Shown piece by piece: positions 5,712 through 5,836 of a stretch of DNA of 5,836 nucleotides (the stretch's first letter is position 1; each line of letters opens with the position of its first letter). The notes below the pieces were generated by a model. The model was not told the DNA's origin and did no database searches. It was given only the letters and a program-made list of their open reading frames with translations. The translations under genes were made by a program, and so were the position numbers. This DNA comes from Prevotella sp. UBA1104 (lineage in GTDB: Bacteria > Bacteroidota > Bacteroidia > Bacteroidales > Bacteroidaceae), in contig DCBP01000010.1 in NCBI GenBank assembly GCA_002314055.1, forward strand, positions 81,826-87,661, in the 5' to 3' direction.

Positions 5712-5748
5712 TGCACCTTTGGTGCAACATACTTGCACCAAAGGTGCA
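5712..5748. repeat. Two tandem palindromes forming a perfect 16-bp inverted repeat
   Basis: TGCACCTTTGGTGCAA (5712-5727) and TTGCACCAAAGGTGCA (5733-5748) are perfect reverse complements around a five-base CATAC loop. Each arm is itself a palindrome (TGCACC-NNN-GGTGCA), and the two are 22 bases apart, about two helical turns. The sequence can therefore form one long hairpin or two short ones. No U tract follows on either strand, so it is not a standard terminator. A tandem operator or a repetitive extragenic palindrome are the likely readings. Confidence 0.7.
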
Positions 5749-5836
5749 CCTACTATTGGTCAGGTGATGCTTGTTTATTATGTTCTCCAAAACATTTTTC
5801 AACCTGTACGGTTTGAAATCATAGTAGGTGCGGTGT

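Larger units (their letters stand above)
5149..5836. other. 688-base non-coding region upstream of the large exported protein
   Basis: No convincing gene is visible on either strand here. From left to right the region holds the leader and putative promoter of the minus-strand gene (5149-5255), an AT-rich stretch with T tracts (about 5260-5456), a GC-rich inverted-repeat element (5457-5684), and a cluster of GGTGC/GCACC dyads (5712-5748, with a further partial copy at 5821-5831). The window ends inside this region, so whatever lies to the right, including a possible divergent gene, cannot be judged. Confidence 0.8.

Noticed and set aside
5545..5748. CRISPR array from the repeated GTTGCTAA units and the GGTGC palindromes
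   Set aside because: The units are too short, the spacing is 15-31 bases with no unique spacers of regular length, and no cas gene is present.

Overview
The window looks like an accessory stretch of a Bacteroidota chromosome, most likely Prevotella or a close relative. The evidence is: two large exported proteins whose C-termini resemble Bacteroidota Por/type IX secretion (T9SS) sorting tails; a small protein with the Y-x-K-P-x(4)-V-V-E-L N-terminal pattern that I associate with unnamed Prevotella/Bacteroides small proteins; start codons without strong Shine-Dalgarno sites; and matches to the Bacteroidota -7 promoter element TAnnTTTG upstream of both large genes. The genus call rests on sequence style and recall, not on a search.

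All three supported genes lie on the minus strand, so transcription runs from right to left. From right to left: (1) a roughly 690-base non-coding stretch (5149-5836) with a large GC-rich inverted repeat, a pair of tandem palindromes and the promoter/leader of the next gene; (2) a 785-residue modular exported protein (2791-5148) with a ricin-like N-terminal module, a carbohydrate-binding-like beta-sandwich, a Prevotella-type W-N-x-I-x-L-P domain and a T9SS-like tail; (3) a 71-residue small protein of unknown function (2507-2722), 68 bases downstream and probably co-transcribed; (4) a 164-base gap with its own putative promoter; (5) a 726-residue exported subtilisin-like (S8) serine protease with a complete catalytic set and a T9SS-like tail (162-2342); and (6) a strong intrinsic terminator (86-135) closing the unit.

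If the assignments hold, the two large proteins are made as precursors, cross the inner membrane by an N-terminal signal peptide, and are anchored or released at the cell surface by T9SS. One would bind a glycan or matrix ligand and the other would cut protein. The small protein has no export signal and its role is open. The most unusual signals are a 15-base sequence shared by the leaders of genes (2) and (3), the 228-base inverted-repeat element, the paired palindromes near the right end, and dyad symmetries overlapping both putative -7 boxes. I see no CRISPR array, tRNA, rRNA, transposase, defence gene or recognisable riboswitch. I cannot claim a demonstrated new system here.
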